From: an uncultured Gammaproteobacteria bacterium
GTDB lineage: Bacteria; Pseudomonadota; Gammaproteobacteria; Arenicellales; Poriferihabitantaceae
Assembly: GCA_947259885.1 (NCBI GenBank)
Contig: CAMYNW010000020.1
Span: forward strand, 1-64,000
Reading direction: 5' to 3'
Length of the DNA stretch: 64,000 nt
Numbering within the stretch: the stretch's first letter is position 1; the number at the start of each line of letters is the position of its first letter. A program made the position numbers and the translations under genes. Under the pieces are notes generated by a model, which did no database searches, was not told where the DNA came from, and was given only the letters and a program-made list of their open reading frames with translations. Shown here piece after piece: positions 63,513 through 64,000 of this stretch.

Positions 63513-64000
63513 CTATCCTTGATCGCGGACCATGCTCAGCCCCGCTTTAAAACGGAGCTTCTCGGGAAGCGCTGCCATCAGCTTCAGAGACCAAATCAGG
63601 CGCCTCGGAAAGGTGATCTTGATCTTTCGTTTTTCGATTCCATCAATTATTAGACTTACAGCGGTATCGGCATCCATTAGATACGGCATGGGGAAATCGT
63701 TACGGTCAGTTAAAGGGGTCTCGACGAACCCTGGATAGACTATCGAGACGTCAATACCGTAACGGTGTAGATCGAGCCCTAAGGATTCGAGGAACGAAAC
63801 AACCCCGGCTTTGCTGGCTCCATAAGCCTCTGCACGCGGCAGACCAGTAAGTGCCGCGGCACTGCTGATACCAACGATATGAGGGTTCGTTGATGAGCTT
63901 TTGAGGAGATCCAGACTGGCTTGGATACATCGTGACATCCCAAGAAGGTTTACCTGGATGACCCGCTCAATCAGGTCGGTGTCATAATTACCGACGTCGA
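63513..64000 (-). CDS. Short-chain dehydrogenase/reductase, partial at window edge
   Basis: The frame is open to the right edge: before ATG 63938 it reads ERVIQVNLLG, the segment that precedes helix alphaE in SDRs. The catalytic part has ISSAAALTGLPRAEAYGASKAG (Ser, then Tyr-x-x-x-Lys) and YPGFVETPLT. The N-terminal cofactor motif lies beyond the window. It is the first visible gene of the Cfa operon. The substrate is unknown. Confidence 0.9.
   Translation of the reverse strand, partial: DVGNYDTDLIERVIQVNLLGMSRCIQASLDLLKSSSTNPHIVGISSAAALTGLPRAEAYGASKAGVVSFLESLGLDLHRYGIDVSIVYPGFVETPLTDRNDFPMPYLMDADTAVSLIIDGIEKRKIKITFPRRLIWSLKLMAALPEKLRFKAGLSMVRDQG

Noticed and set aside
1..64000. CRISPR array, rRNA genes or prophage structural genes
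   Set aside because: No regularly spaced direct repeats, rRNA signatures or phage structural proteins were seen.

Overview
The window looks like a chromosomal segment of a gammaproteobacterium of moderate G+C content. Evidence is the arrangement uvrA / MFS transporter / ssb (the order also found in pseudomonads), an sbcB-type exonuclease I, PdxH, a MoxR-Bat operon, and a Cfa-DUF1365-FAD oxidoreductase cluster. The organism is probably free-living and aerobic. No species can be assigned from the sequence alone. The genes form short operons on both strands, and several stretches hold decayed genes and mobile-element remains.

Layout. 1-5.3 kb is a gene-poor decay zone: a DUF1214 end, an AraC regulator, TRAP and cytochrome b561 relics, a c-type cytochrome, a tandem DUF1622 pair, and two dispersed-repeat families with two decayed copies each. 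5.3-12.5 kb holds a hydrolase-OsmC fusion, DUF2784, uvrA, an MFS transporter, ssb and a small membrane protein. 12.5-16.8 kb is a minus-strand module of XpaC-like, TelA-like, SPFH-GYF and zinc-ribbon membrane proteins. 17-21 kb carries a YdjM-type hydrolase, pdxH, a SEL1-repeat protein and tRNA-Ser(GGA) beside a serine-recombinase relic. 22-26.4 kb has a histidine phosphatase and an ABC ATPase plus FtsX-type permease. 26.4-28.5 kb has an orphan HigA and IS91 and IS6 remains. 28.6-30.7 kb has a Gly/His/Tyr-rich secreted protein and sbcB. 31-38 kb is the MoxR-DUF58-DUF4381-BatA-BatB/C-BatD operon. 38.1-43 kb has a ferredoxin and a ketone-body/CoA operon (acetoacetyl-CoA synthetase, thiolase, CoA-transferase III).

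43-57.4 kb is the least explained part and the best candidate for an undescribed pathway. It holds an aminotransferase with a histone-deacetylase-like amidohydrolase, a divergent pair of phosphoribosyltransferases, an amidase with a large internal deletion, and a 3-hydroxyisobutyrate-dehydrogenase-like enzyme. An ArgE-type deacylase is translationally coupled to a 596-residue single-chain cobalamin mutase-like protein, followed by a P5C-reductase-like enzyme. PPK2, AlkB, an HpaB-type monooxygenase, DUF1028, RidA and a cupin follow. I infer dissimilation of an N-acylated or N-heterocyclic amino compound through a B12-dependent rearrangement; the substrate is unknown.

57.4-64 kb has small membrane proteins and a truncated AlkD. 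It ends in a minus-strand operon (SDR, FAD oxidoreductase, DUF1365, Cfa-like methyltransferase, DUF2878, periplasmic protein) of the kind linked elsewhere to sigma-E/ChrR stress control and modified fatty acids. The first gene of this operon runs off the window at 64000.
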